Shown here in pieces: positions 1-6,805 of a stretch of DNA of 14,702 bases. Source of the DNA: Anaerolineales bacterium (GTDB lineage: Bacteria; Chloroflexota; Anaerolineae; Anaerolineales; E44-bin32); contig WVZH01000545.1 in the NCBI GenBank assembly GCA_011772595.1, positions 14,547 through 29,248 on the forward strand, in the 5' to 3' direction. Each line of letters opens with the position of its first letter. The stretch's first letter is position 1. The notes under the pieces are model-generated. The model made no database searches and was not told the DNA's origin. It saw nothing but the letters and a program-made list of their open reading frames with translations. Both the position numbers and the translations under genes were made by a program.

Positions 1-92
1 TGTTCGAATGGGGAATGGGCATGCTCATCGCTCTGACACAGTGGACAGTTTTGGACATGCTCCCATTGGTCTGAAACGTTCATGGTGTTCAT
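1..92 (-). CDS. N-terminus of a probable methyltransferase with CPLC motif, 3' end cut by window edge
   Basis: A minus-strand frame opens at ATG 92 and runs off the left edge after 30 codons. The visible sequence includes SDQWEHVQNCPLCQSDEHAH. A Cys-x2-Cys pair in a short N-terminal segment like this (NCPLCxSD) is typical of one group of class I SAM methyltransferases in polysaccharide clusters, where it forms a small zinc-binding knuckle ahead of the Rossmann domain. The catalytic domain lies outside the window, so this is a tentative call. A second in-frame ATG at 83 and a longer one at 176 are alternatives; none has a clear ribosome binding site. It lies 227 bases after the PIG-L gene, a much larger gap than any other here, so it may be transcribed separately. 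Confidence 0.55.
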   Translation of the reverse strand, partial: MNTMNVSDQWEHVQNCPLCQSDEHAHSPFE

Positions 93-277
93 ACTATGCG
101 CATTCTGCACGTTCTCATATTCCCAGCGGCCAGGAAACCCTCGGTCTGTATCTTGCCTTCGTCGATTCGCATGCATTCACGGCTACTAAGGAAGGTTCTT
201 TTTCTGGTGTATACGCATGTGTTTTCCAAGAGAGATAACATCACTGCGCCCATTGAGCTACCTCTCGTCTACCTACT

Positions 278-319
278 CCAGACCCGATTTCGAAGGATAA
301 GCACCCCGGGCGGATCTGG
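278..319 (-). other. Strong hairpin directly after the PIG-L stop codon
   Basis: On the transcribed strand CCAGATCCG (319-311) can pair with CGGGTCTGG (286-278), a 9-bp stem with one T-G wobble and a 24-base loop. It begins at the base after the PIG-L stop. No T-run follows, so it is not a canonical intrinsic terminator; it could protect or stop the RNA 3' end in another way. The rest of the 227-base gap (93-277) shows no gene and no convincing promoter. Confidence 0.4.
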
Positions 320-955
320 CTATTCACATTTGAAATTTGCTACGATCCTCAAGATATCAAACCCTTCCGCAAACGGTTTCTCGGCCATCGCGCCGTGTCG
401 AATCATCGTCGCCCGGATGACCTCAGGCGAGAAATAGTACAAATCAGCGTAAGTCTTATATTGTGCCAAGGCTTTGATTTTCTTTTCGACGTCCTCTTCC
501 TCCACCTCGATCAGAAAATGGGGGAAGAAGCCGTAGCTACTTCGAAAGACGTCGAATCCTAAAACCGTAACGCCGCGGAACGCCCGTAGGGCTTCCTCCG
601 TTACCACGAGGTGATCTTGGTGGATGTCTGCACGGCTATGGGCGAACACGATGTCCGGTTGATGCTCTCTATTCACCTGATAGAGATACTCCAGGATCTC
701 TTGCCGATCTCGGGGGAAGTTGCGCGTCTCGAATTCCCCTAGGACGACGCTCTCGGATGGCACGCCTAATGCCTCCATGCTCTTGAAATACTCTCCTGGA
801 AGGTTCTTCAACTTTGGATTTTTCTGATTGTCAGAAAGCGTGATACATAGCACGTCTGTCATACCCGAGGCATGCGCCAGTAGAGCTCCACAGCCTAGCT
901 CAATATCATCCGGATGCGCACCCAGGAACAAGACTTTTCGACCGTAAAGAAACAC
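320..955 (-). CDS. PIG-L/LmbE-family sugar N-deacetylase
   Basis: PIG-L/LmbE proteins are zinc-dependent hydrolases that remove N-acetyl groups from sugars such as GlcNAc-PI, GlcNAc-inositol or nucleotide-linked amino sugars. This 211-residue protein has the metal and catalytic motif GAHPDDIELG (12-21; H14, D16, D17) and the second His motif ADIHQDHL (109-116; H112, H115). The middle contains SDNQKNPKL and the C-terminus GFDILRIVANF, usual in the family. Start is GTG at 955, with GAGGGAG about 8 bases upstream, 20 bases after the methyltransferase stop. No signal peptide is visible, so action in the cytoplasm is likely. In this cluster it could free the amine of an amino sugar, for instance before re-acylation; the exact substrate is unknown. 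Confidence 0.93.
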   Translation of the reverse strand: MFLYGRKVLFLGAHPDDIELGCGALLAHASGMTDVLCITLSDNQKNPKLKNLPGEYFKSMEALGVPSESVVLGEFETRNFPRDRQEILEYLYQVNREHQPDIVFAHSRADIHQDHLVVTEEALRAFRGVTVLGFDVFRSSYGFFPHFLIEVEEEDVEKKIKALAQYKTYADLYYFSPEVIRATMIRHGAMAEKPFAEGFDILRIVANFKCE

Positions 956-975
956 AGTTCCAACTCCCTCAATGC

Positions 976-1776
976 TTATTTGGTAGCGACAAATCCACCC
1001 ACAACCTTGGTCATCACCAGAGCGCCTTCTCGCTGGGCACGTTCAACGGCCTCAGCGGTGATTTTCTCCATAACTTGTTCAAAATCGTCCGGACCTTGGA
1101 ACAAACCCCGCCATAGCTTACGATCCTCTGAGAGAGATGCACGAGTGTACTCCAAGAAGGGTTCCGCCTTTGGAAATGTCAGGGGATTCTCGAATATGCG
1201 AACCTCGACATGGGAGAACTTCGACTTAATTGTGTCCAGGATCTCGCTGGCGTACCGAGAGCTACCTGGCATTGGAGGAATGGGTCGCTGAGTGGCCGCG
1301 AAGATGATATCGTAGAAAAGGCGCTTGTTCTCCGGCATGGGGCCTGTCGTGAATATTCGTCCCCCCGGTTTGACCAAGCGATGCATCTCCCTAACAGTAA
1401 ACTCGATGTCGGCTGCGTAATAGATCGCAAAACAACACGTCACCAAGTCGAATGTCTCGTCTTCAAAAGGAAAACGGCCATTGAAATCAAGATCCATGTA
1501 TGTGATGTCAGCGTCCTTCGCTTCTGTTGCCTTACGAGCTTTCTCGAGCAACTCCTCGGAGACGTCTCCACCCGTGATCTCCACATCCCCACCCAAATAC
1601 TCATAAAAAGCCAGACACTGTTTGCCCGACCCACAACCGACATCCAGGATGTGGATCCCTTTTGCGGGAGCCAACACATCAAGCATCCACTTGTCAATGT
1701 CGCGACCACCGTACTGCGAGTGGATGTCTATACGCGTTTGTAAATCCTTGCTCGTTTCCTCATACTCAATTTTCAT
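976..1776 (-). CDS. Class I SAM-dependent methyltransferase
   Basis: This 266-residue protein is a UbiE/COQ5-like Rossmann methyltransferase. It shows motif I ILDVGCGSG (43-51), ITGGDVSEELLEKARK (67-82), DLDFNGRFPFEDETFD (95-110), CCFAIYYAADIE (114-125) and LVKPGGRIFTTGP (135-147). Start ATG at 1776 has GGAGG (1786-1790) 9 bases upstream; an in-frame upstream start at 1806 would ignore this site. It lies 57 bases after the GT2 stop and 20 bases before the PIG-L gene. It is not closely similar to the other methyltransferase in this window: motif I, length and C-terminus all differ, so the two probably have separate acceptors. A glycan or nucleotide sugar is the likely target from context. Confidence 0.9.
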   Translation of the reverse strand: MKIEYEETSKDLQTRIDIHSQYGGRDIDKWMLDVLAPAKGIHILDVGCGSGKQCLAFYEYLGGDVEITGGDVSEELLEKARKATEAKDADITYMDLDFNGRFPFEDETFDLVTCCFAIYYAADIEFTVREMHRLVKPGGRIFTTGPMPENKRLFYDIIFAATQRPIPPMPGSSRYASEILDTIKSKFSHVEVRIFENPLTFPKAEPFLEYTRASLSEDRKLWRGLFQGPDDFEQVMEKITAEAVERAQREGALVMTKVVGGFVATK

Positions 1777-1785
1777 TTCCAAGCG

Positions 1786-1790
1786 CCTCC
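1786..1790 (-). promoter_or_regulatory. Ribosome binding site deciding the methyltransferase start
   Basis: GGAGG on the coding strand lies 9 bases before ATG at 1776, within the 57-base gap after the GT2 gene. It favours this start over the in-frame triplet at 1806. Confidence 0.6.
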
Positions 1791-1833
1791 TACTCACAAC
1801 ATGCAATGGGATAGCAAGGTTCCCAAATCCAAC

Positions 1834-2859
1834 TCACTTCCTCTCGCTTGGCGCTGCGTACCAACCGCCTGTATCCCCACTCAAAATCCCAAAGAGACGA
1901 TTGTACAGTCCCTGAAGGAACCATCGCACCGGCTTCCAACGAAGAAACGACCAAGTCCGCCGACGTCTATCCATTGCGACTGGACTCTGTACAGAGATGG
2001 AGAAGTGCTCGGCCTCCTCTCCCATCTCAGGACTGACCAAGTTACCAATAAGCCTGGTAGTCCGCTCCAGTGTCGCTAAGCGGAGATAACCCGCAGCGTC
2101 AATTTCGTTGTCAAGCTCATTGAGACCACCCATCAACCTCCCTACCCACTCTCCTTTTAGAAATCTGGAGATCACTGCCTTGGGGGAGACGAACTGATTG
2201 TGGCAAGCCGTCGCATAGGCGCGCACACCGCGTCGCTCGATGATGATGTCCTGCAATCCTCGAACGTGTTCCATGAAAGGTTCGATGGGTTTTCCCAGAG
2301 AGACTGCCCATTCAAATTCCCACTTCTCGGGGATGGTCTGTCCATACGAAACGTGAACCTCGGGATCTGTCTCCGCCAGGCGGAGGTTGCTCTCAATTCC
2401 GTGATCGAAGAGCGTACGCTCTGGGTTTCCGCTAACCATGCCGACGTTCGGAAAGCTGTCCAATAGCTGGATATGTTCCTTTAACCAACCAGGATAAAAA
2501 AACGTATCGTCGTCCGTATAGGCGAGCAATTCGCCAGGTGCGGCACCGGCGATCAGGCGCAGTGCTCCTAATTTCCCAATATTTTCACTCGATGTTAATA
2601 GGTAGCGAATCCTTCCCATCTCGAGAAGTGTGCTCAAATACGCCTTGACTTCCTCGCAACTCGCGTTATCAAAGATGAGCAGATCAAATGGTTCCTGCGT
2701 ATGTTTGAAGATGGACGCCAAGCAAAGCTTCAAGACTTCGAAGCGGTGCTGAAAAAAGCCGCTCAGATGTGGGATGTATACCAGCACCGCTAAGGTTACT
2801 CTTGCCGGTTTGTAGTCGCTCAACCGACCACGCGCCGGATTCATTCCAACACGAGCCAT
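1834..2859 (-). CDS. Family 2 glycosyltransferase (GT-A fold)
   Basis: This 341-residue protein is a GT2-type transferase. The N-terminal donor domain shows VTLAVLVYIPH (21-31), LKLCLASIFKHT (43-54), LLIFDNASCEEV (60-71), SSENIGKLGALRL (90-102) and AYTDDDTFFYPGWL (113-126); D116-D118 is the DxD metal site. The C-terminal part ends in an Arg/Trp-rich amphipathic stretch (about 290-325, FLRWKPVRWFL) that could bind the inner membrane. Start ATG at 2859 has AGAGGAAG about 5 bases upstream, 18 bases after the previous stop. It is probably an inverting enzyme adding one residue of the glycan; donor and acceptor cannot be read from the sequence. A 57-base gap follows before the methyltransferase. 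Confidence 0.92.
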   Translation of the reverse strand: MARVGMNPARGRLSDYKPARVTLAVLVYIPHLSGFFQHRFEVLKLCLASIFKHTQEPFDLLIFDNASCEEVKAYLSTLLEMGRIRYLLTSSENIGKLGALRLIAGAAPGELLAYTDDDTFFYPGWLKEHIQLLDSFPNVGMVSGNPERTLFDHGIESNLRLAETDPEVHVSYGQTIPEKWEFEWAVSLGKPIEPFMEHVRGLQDIIIERRGVRAYATACHNQFVSPKAVISRFLKGEWVGRLMGGLNELDNEIDAAGYLRLATLERTTRLIGNLVSPEMGEEAEHFSISVQSPVAMDRRRRTWSFLRWKPVRWFLQGLYNRLFGILSGDTGGWYAAPSERK

Positions 2860-2877
2860 CCAAACTTCCTCTCGTCC

Positions 2878-3825
2878 CTAATCTATGTGCGAACCTTCGG
2901 GCAGCAGGCGTCGAATTCTCCGCCATAGCGCGCTGCCATAGTAACGCACGGCCTCACCAGGATGGAAAAGCAACCTCACCAGGTAGGATTTCAAACCGGC
3001 ACCAAACCGAGCAATCAGACCACTTTCCATGGAACGCCGAACCCCTCGCTCCATCCAGCTTCTCTTTGAAAGCTTTGAAGTCGTGAGTGTCCAGGTGGCG
3101 TCTGTGGGCATAAAAATAACCTCCATACCACCCGCCGCCGCGAGGTTATCTTTACTCTCCGGTCCACCGTATGGAGGTCTCCCACCGGGGAGATGACTGT
3201 AATCATGGTCCTGGTGGATCACGGTGATGGCTTCCGTCGCATCCACGACAGGCACTCCTGCTGCACGACCGGCGAAAATGGTCCAATTGTCCCAACCCGG
3301 GCGTCCGATGGCGAAATCCGGCATTTCCGTAAACATACTGCGCTCGAAAACGAAATAATCGCTACCAAGTGGACCATGCAACTGTCCTTCGGATTGCACT
3401 CGCCGCCTGAGAGAACGTAACCAATCCTGCTCAAAATCCAGTCGCTGTGTGATATTCAAGTTCCAGCGCTGCCCCAAGATCAAGAATTGTTCAAAACGAT
3501 CTCGCACGCGTCTGGTAGCGGTCAGCAGATCCTCAAGGAAAATGATGTCAGCGTTGACGAAGCAAAGCAGCGGATGACGTGCCGCTTCGCGAGCGAGCGA
3601 GAAAACCGAGCTCACGTATGGAGTCCCATGTTCGTTATGCCTGACATCCTTCAGGTGCGTGATCCCCAACTCGTTCGCGACCTCCGCCATACCCAGCTCA
3701 TCACCGATCAGAAGAACCTCGACACCTTCTCCGAGACATTTCCACGACTCGATCGCATTGCGCTGGATAAGGTCAATATGACTGTTCACGCCAAACGGTT
3801 TCGATGATGTAAAAAACGTTAGCAT
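2878..3825 (-). CDS. GT-A-like putative glycosyltransferase
   Basis: This 315-residue protein resembles nucleotide-diphospho-sugar transferases that are only loosely related to GT2. Visible elements are an opening strand MLTFFTSSKPF, IQRNAIESW (20-28), VEVLLIGDELG (35-45), GTPYVSSVF (67-75), and LCFVNADIIFL (87-97), in which NAD takes the place of a DxD metal-binding motif. Later come LGSDYFVF (153-160), GRPGWDNWTIF (174-184) and IHQDHDYSH (203-211), conserved-looking stretches likely to line the active site. The C-terminal 70 residues are basic and aromatic, fitting peripheral membrane contact. ATG at 3825 has GAGGGA a few bases upstream. It follows the cytidylyltransferase after 71 bases and precedes the GT2 gene by 18. 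Substrates are unknown; family placement is moderately sure. Confidence 0.82.
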   Translation of the reverse strand: MLTFFTSSKPFGVNSHIDLIQRNAIESWKCLGEGVEVLLIGDELGMAEVANELGITHLKDVRHNEHGTPYVSSVFSLAREAARHPLLCFVNADIIFLEDLLTATRRVRDRFEQFLILGQRWNLNITQRLDFEQDWLRSLRRRVQSEGQLHGPLGSDYFVFERSMFTEMPDFAIGRPGWDNWTIFAGRAAGVPVVDATEAITVIHQDHDYSHLPGGRPPYGGPESKDNLAAAGGMEVIFMPTDATWTLTTSKLSKRSWMERGVRRSMESGLIARFGAGLKSYLVRLLFHPGEAVRYYGSALWRRIRRLLPEGSHID

Positions 3826-3896
3826 AAATCCCTCAGAGAACCTATCTTACTCAATATCTGCTTCACCAGAATTGCTATCGCTCTTCATTCGTTTCG

Positions 3897-4655
3897 TTAC
3901 TCAGTCTGGCGATAGGTTTTCTGGCGTACGTGTGCATTGATCTCGACCAAACCAGGTTCAGCCTCAAGCAGTTCAAGCACGTCTCTCCATCCGAAATCCG
4001 GATTGTCCTTCAAGCGAGCATAAATCTCCCGGACAAAACGGAGATCCTCCTCCGTATCCACCGTCCAGCGGAGCTCACCGTACGCAGTGTCCGATTCCAC
4101 CGAAAGCACCTCAAACCGCCCTGCTGTCTCGTAGAAATAGGGGGTCACATGCTCGCGATGATACGCCTCCGTGGCTTCCTGGTCTGCTCGCTGCAACGAT
4201 GCCAACGATACCACCTCAACATCCATACCGATCGGATAGGAGCGAACGATGCGATTACTGGCATAATCAACTGGTGGATCACTGTCGATGAAAGCATTTA
4301 CTGTACGATCGATCACTCCGGGATCGATCAAGGGACAATCACCCGTGATCCGTACAACGATGTCGGCTTGATGCACTTGAGCCGCTTGAAGATATCGCGC
4401 CAAGACGTCGGTGGCATGGCCGCGGGTAAAATCATAATCTCGTGATGCACACAACGCTGCCACAGCGTCGTCAGTCTTCTCTGTAGTTGTTGCTACGACA
4501 ACCCCATCCAATGTTTGTGCTCTTTGAGTTCTCTCAACGACTCTGACGATCATCGGCTCCCCTTGAATATCGGCGAGCACCTTCCCAGGCAAGCGTTTCG
4601 ACCCCATGCGAGCCTGGATGATAGCGATGATTCTTTGTTTGGTTTTGTGGTCCAT
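3897..4655 (-). CDS. SpsF/NeuA-like cytidylyltransferase
   Basis: This 252-residue protein is a nucleotidyltransferase of the SpsF/KdsB/NeuA superfamily, which makes CMP-activated acidic sugars. Near the N-terminus is AIIQARMGSKRLPGKVL (11-27), the CTP-binding loop, and in the middle VVRITGDCPLIDP, the usual second motif of SpsF-type proteins, followed by YPIGMDVEV. The C-terminus has LRWTVDTEEDLRFV, also typical. It is the only candidate here for activating the NeuB product. Start is uncertain. ATG at 4655 gives the usual short N-terminus; GTG at 4691 would overlap the DUF4910 gene by 11 bases and has GGAGG (4695-4699) but only 3 bases away; GTG at 4661 is also in frame. A 71-base gap without a clear promoter follows the stop. 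Confidence 0.88.
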   Translation of the reverse strand: MDHKTKQRIIAIIQARMGSKRLPGKVLADIQGEPMIVRVVERTQRAQTLDGVVVATTTEKTDDAVAALCASRDYDFTRGHATDVLARYLQAAQVHQADIVVRITGDCPLIDPGVIDRTVNAFIDSDPPVDYASNRIVRSYPIGMDVEVVSLASLQRADQEATEAYHREHVTPYFYETAGRFEVLSVESDTAYGELRWTVDTEEDLRFVREIYARLKDNPDFGWRDVLELLEAEPGLVEINAHVRQKTYRQTE

Positions 4656-4680
4656 CGTCACATCATCAAAAAGATCGCTA

Positions 4681-6012
4681 CTATGTCGCACTTCCCTCCG
4701 AGGGAAGCGCCACTTTCGTCACAAACCCTTTCTCACGAAACTTCTCGACGTACTCCCAAGTTTCCCAATAATCCAATCCCAATTCGGAGGCGATATCGAA
4801 CACGCTATGCTGACCCTCGAACCGCATCATGATTTTCTCAATGGCGCGATTTAGATCCCAGTTCTCACGCCAATCTACCCACAACCCATGTCCGGATAGA
4901 AATACCGGACCACGGAATGTCCGATTCGGAACGAAGTTCGTTGCGTAGATACGGATGATGTCCTCGATCACATTTGTCGCTTCTTGGAGCATCTCCTCGT
5001 GGATGATGTCCGGGTTGTCATCGCTCGTGTGGTATTCCTCATACGGCCAGCGACTGAGCGAGATACATGGCACGTTTACTCCGGGACCATTGATAACGCG
5101 CTCGTCGTTGGCGATCACCTGAGCAAACTCCCCTTCGCGGAACGGTTGTCCTGATTGCACCAACACGTAGCGCGCAACCCGATCCATTAAGTGATCATCC
5201 TGACGCGTCCGCTGTAGCACGAGGGAATTCTCATTCCCTGTCATCTCGACGAAAATGCCGCCTTTCAAGTGAGGGATGAGATCCTCATGGTGGGCGAGAT
5301 AAGAGATACTCCCAATTGTCTCCGGAGAGAAGAGAAAACGTATGCTCATAGAGCCATGCGGCAGAGGCTTCTTGGCAAGTCGGTGAGCCACGCCTATCGC
5401 TGTCACGACACCGGCAACGTCGTCGTTCGCCTGCATCGGATGGCAGATGTGCGCGGCGACAATGACCTCGCCCGCCTGCCGATCAACTCCGCCCTCAGGT
5501 AGGATCGCGCCGACGCCAATTCGCAAACCTCTCTCCTCATCTTCAACAAATTCCGTACGAATGACGGCCCGATATCGCTTATCGCGTGGCAGTTCGTCGA
5601 AATCATTTTTCGGTAGGCAGAAACCCCAGCTTCGCTCGTAGTACTTGAACTCCCAGGGGATGGCATGCGGCCGTTGCTCGTTGTAATACAGGTGCGGTTG
5701 GAGTTCTTCCCAAGTCAGAAGTTCATCAACTGGAAGGGAATATGAGACAAGATGAAGGGGATTATCGGCAAAATCAATGATCCTCTCACCACCCTCGATC
5801 TCCAAATAGGCCTCATGCACTACATACCGCTCGGGTACCTTCCATGTCCAAACAGGCGTGCTTGGTGCGTAGGTCTCGATCGTGAAGTTCGCCTCTTCAG
5901 GCATGTTCGACGCAATGATCTCCAGCGCTCGATCGCTCCCGTCGGAGACGAGTGTGCGATGGAGTGGGTAGATTTCTTCTAATATGCCCTTCAATACAAG
6001 TTGATCCGTCAC
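4681..6012 (-). CDS. DUF4910/M28-like metallohydrolase with C-terminal winged helix
   Basis: This 443-residue protein matches the DUF4910 (with DUF2172 and HTH_47) aminopeptidase-like family, often found in bacterial polysaccharide clusters; its substrate is not established. Candidate zinc ligands and catalytic residues of the M28-like core are visible: AAHICHP (H188), AND (D197), SPETIGS (E231), FVEMTG (E256) and EEYHTSDDNPD (H328). The C-terminal 60 residues (about 385-435) look like a small winged-helix module. There is no signal peptide or membrane segment, so it acts in the cytoplasm. Start is GTG at 6012; an in-frame stop lies 12 bases upstream, so no longer start is possible. It lies 12 bases after the AAC(3)-like gene and just before the cytidylyltransferase. 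A role as amidase or deacylase on a sugar amide is plausible but is inference; a plain peptidase role would be odd in this setting. Confidence 0.9.
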   Translation of the reverse strand: MTDQLVLKGILEEIYPLHRTLVSDGSDRALEIIASNMPEEANFTIETYAPSTPVWTWKVPERYVVHEAYLEIEGGERIIDFADNPLHLVSYSLPVDELLTWEELQPHLYYNEQRPHAIPWEFKYYERSWGFCLPKNDFDELPRDKRYRAVIRTEFVEDEERGLRIGVGAILPEGGVDRQAGEVIVAAHICHPMQANDDVAGVVTAIGVAHRLAKKPLPHGSMSIRFLFSPETIGSISYLAHHEDLIPHLKGGIFVEMTGNENSLVLQRTRQDDHLMDRVARYVLVQSGQPFREGEFAQVIANDERVINGPGVNVPCISLSRWPYEEYHTSDDNPDIIHEEMLQEATNVIEDIIRIYATNFVPNRTFRGPVFLSGHGLWVDWRENWDLNRAIEKIMMRFEGQHSVFDIASELGLDYWETWEYVEKFREKGFVTKVALPSEGSAT

Positions 6013-6024
6013 CGTCGTTTCACC

Positions 6025-6786
6025 CTAGGATTGAATTGGTTTTACAAAATGCAGCTTCTCTGGTTGCGTATTCACTAATTCTGTCCAGGCGTCAAAGAAC
6101 GGTCGAGCTCGCACGTAGTAAACAGTCGCCTCTCCGATCGATACATCCTTGATCAACTTTTTTTCGATCAAGTGTTGAATACCAGGCGTGATTTGAGTCT
6201 GCACCCTCAAGGTAGCTCTGACAAACATGGAATAGGTCTTGATTTGAGGGACACCGTCGAAGCCGACATAAATCCCGGAAAACTCTTTGATGCGCCGCCA
6301 ATGACCCCCCGCTTTATGGATGGCAAAGATGTTAAATGTGAAGGAGTTTCGATGTTCGACCCCAATGCTGAGGATCATCCCATTAAGCTCATGAAAGCGG
6401 GCGAAAACCGAATTATCTCCAAAAGCCTCAACGTCATCGCAGGCGCCAAATTCATCCTTACCTTTTCCCAAGGCGGCAAAAGAATAAATTGGATGGGGAG
6501 TTCGTATCGCATCATCTCGCCATCTCGCCAGCTCTGTAAGTACACCCATCCTTGAGAAGGTCTCCCGGATATCGAAATAATGCGTTTCCGTCCAGGATTC
6601 AAAATTGAATGTCGGGAACAGCACGGTCCCATCTGGTGCGACAGCTTCCACGAGCGCATCAATGACCGTCTCGGCGCCGCCTTCCACACCACCCAAGGAT
6701 TTGTATGAACTGTGGACCATGATCGTGTCGCCATTCCCCACACCCGTCATTCGAATGCCATCCACAATGTCTTCGAAGCTCAACAT
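6025..6786 (-). CDS. AAC(3)-fold acyltransferase-like protein with altered active site
   Basis: This 253-residue protein belongs to the aminoglycoside 3-N-acetyltransferase fold family, whose polysaccharide-cluster members are thought to acylate sugar amines using acyl-CoA rather than confer drug resistance. Family features include IMVHSSYKSLGGVEGGAETV (22-41), DGTVLFPTFNF (52-62) and RTPHPIYSFAALGK (95-108). In the family the catalytic His lies in a motif of the form TFxHxxE; here the corresponding stretch is SFTFNIFAIH (148-157), apparently with Ile at the His and Glu positions and a His further on. Start ATG at 6786 is supported by GGAGG with a 6-base spacer; an upstream in-frame start at 7053 would lie deep inside the GT4 gene. 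The last 60 or so residues diverge from typical AAC(3). It may be an acyltransferase using another residue, or a non-catalytic partner. Confidence 0.87.
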   Translation of the reverse strand: MLSFEDIVDGIRMTGVGNGDTIMVHSSYKSLGGVEGGAETVIDALVEAVAPDGTVLFPTFNFESWTETHYFDIRETFSRMGVLTELARWRDDAIRTPHPIYSFAALGKGKDEFGACDDVEAFGDNSVFARFHELNGMILSIGVEHRNSFTFNIFAIHKAGGHWRRIKEFSGIYVGFDGVPQIKTYSMFVRATLRVQTQITPGIQHLIEKKLIKDVSIGEATVYYVRARPFFDAWTELVNTQPEKLHFVKPIQS

Positions 6787-6792
6787 CAACCG

Positions 6793-6797
6793 CCTCC
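6793..6797 (-). promoter_or_regulatory. Ribosome binding site deciding the AAC(3)-like start
   Basis: GGAGG on the coding strand sits 6 bases before ATG at 6786, in the 19-base gap after the GT4 stop. It settles the start against the much longer open frame that runs into the GT4 gene. Confidence 0.7.
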
Positions 6798-6805
6798 ACG
6801 GTCTC

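Noticed and set aside
278..319. Classical rho-independent terminator
   Set aside because: The stem is strong but the loop is long and no T-run follows on the transcribed strand.
3826..3896. Internal promoter in the 71-base gap
   Set aside because: The stretch is somewhat AT-rich, but only weak partial matches to -35 and -10 boxes are present.
914..4445. Long open frames on the plus strand (for example 1210-1743 and 3930-4445)
   Set aside because: They lie opposite well-supported minus-strand genes, show no recognisable motifs and no ribosome binding sites, and are best read as shadows.
4681..6012. Secreted aminopeptidase
   Set aside because: The N-terminus has no signal peptide or hydrophobic segment, and an in-frame stop just upstream excludes a longer start.
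6025..6786. Aminoglycoside resistance gene
   Set aside because: The AAC(3) fold is present, but the operon context is glycan synthesis and the catalytic motif is altered; drug resistance is not supported.
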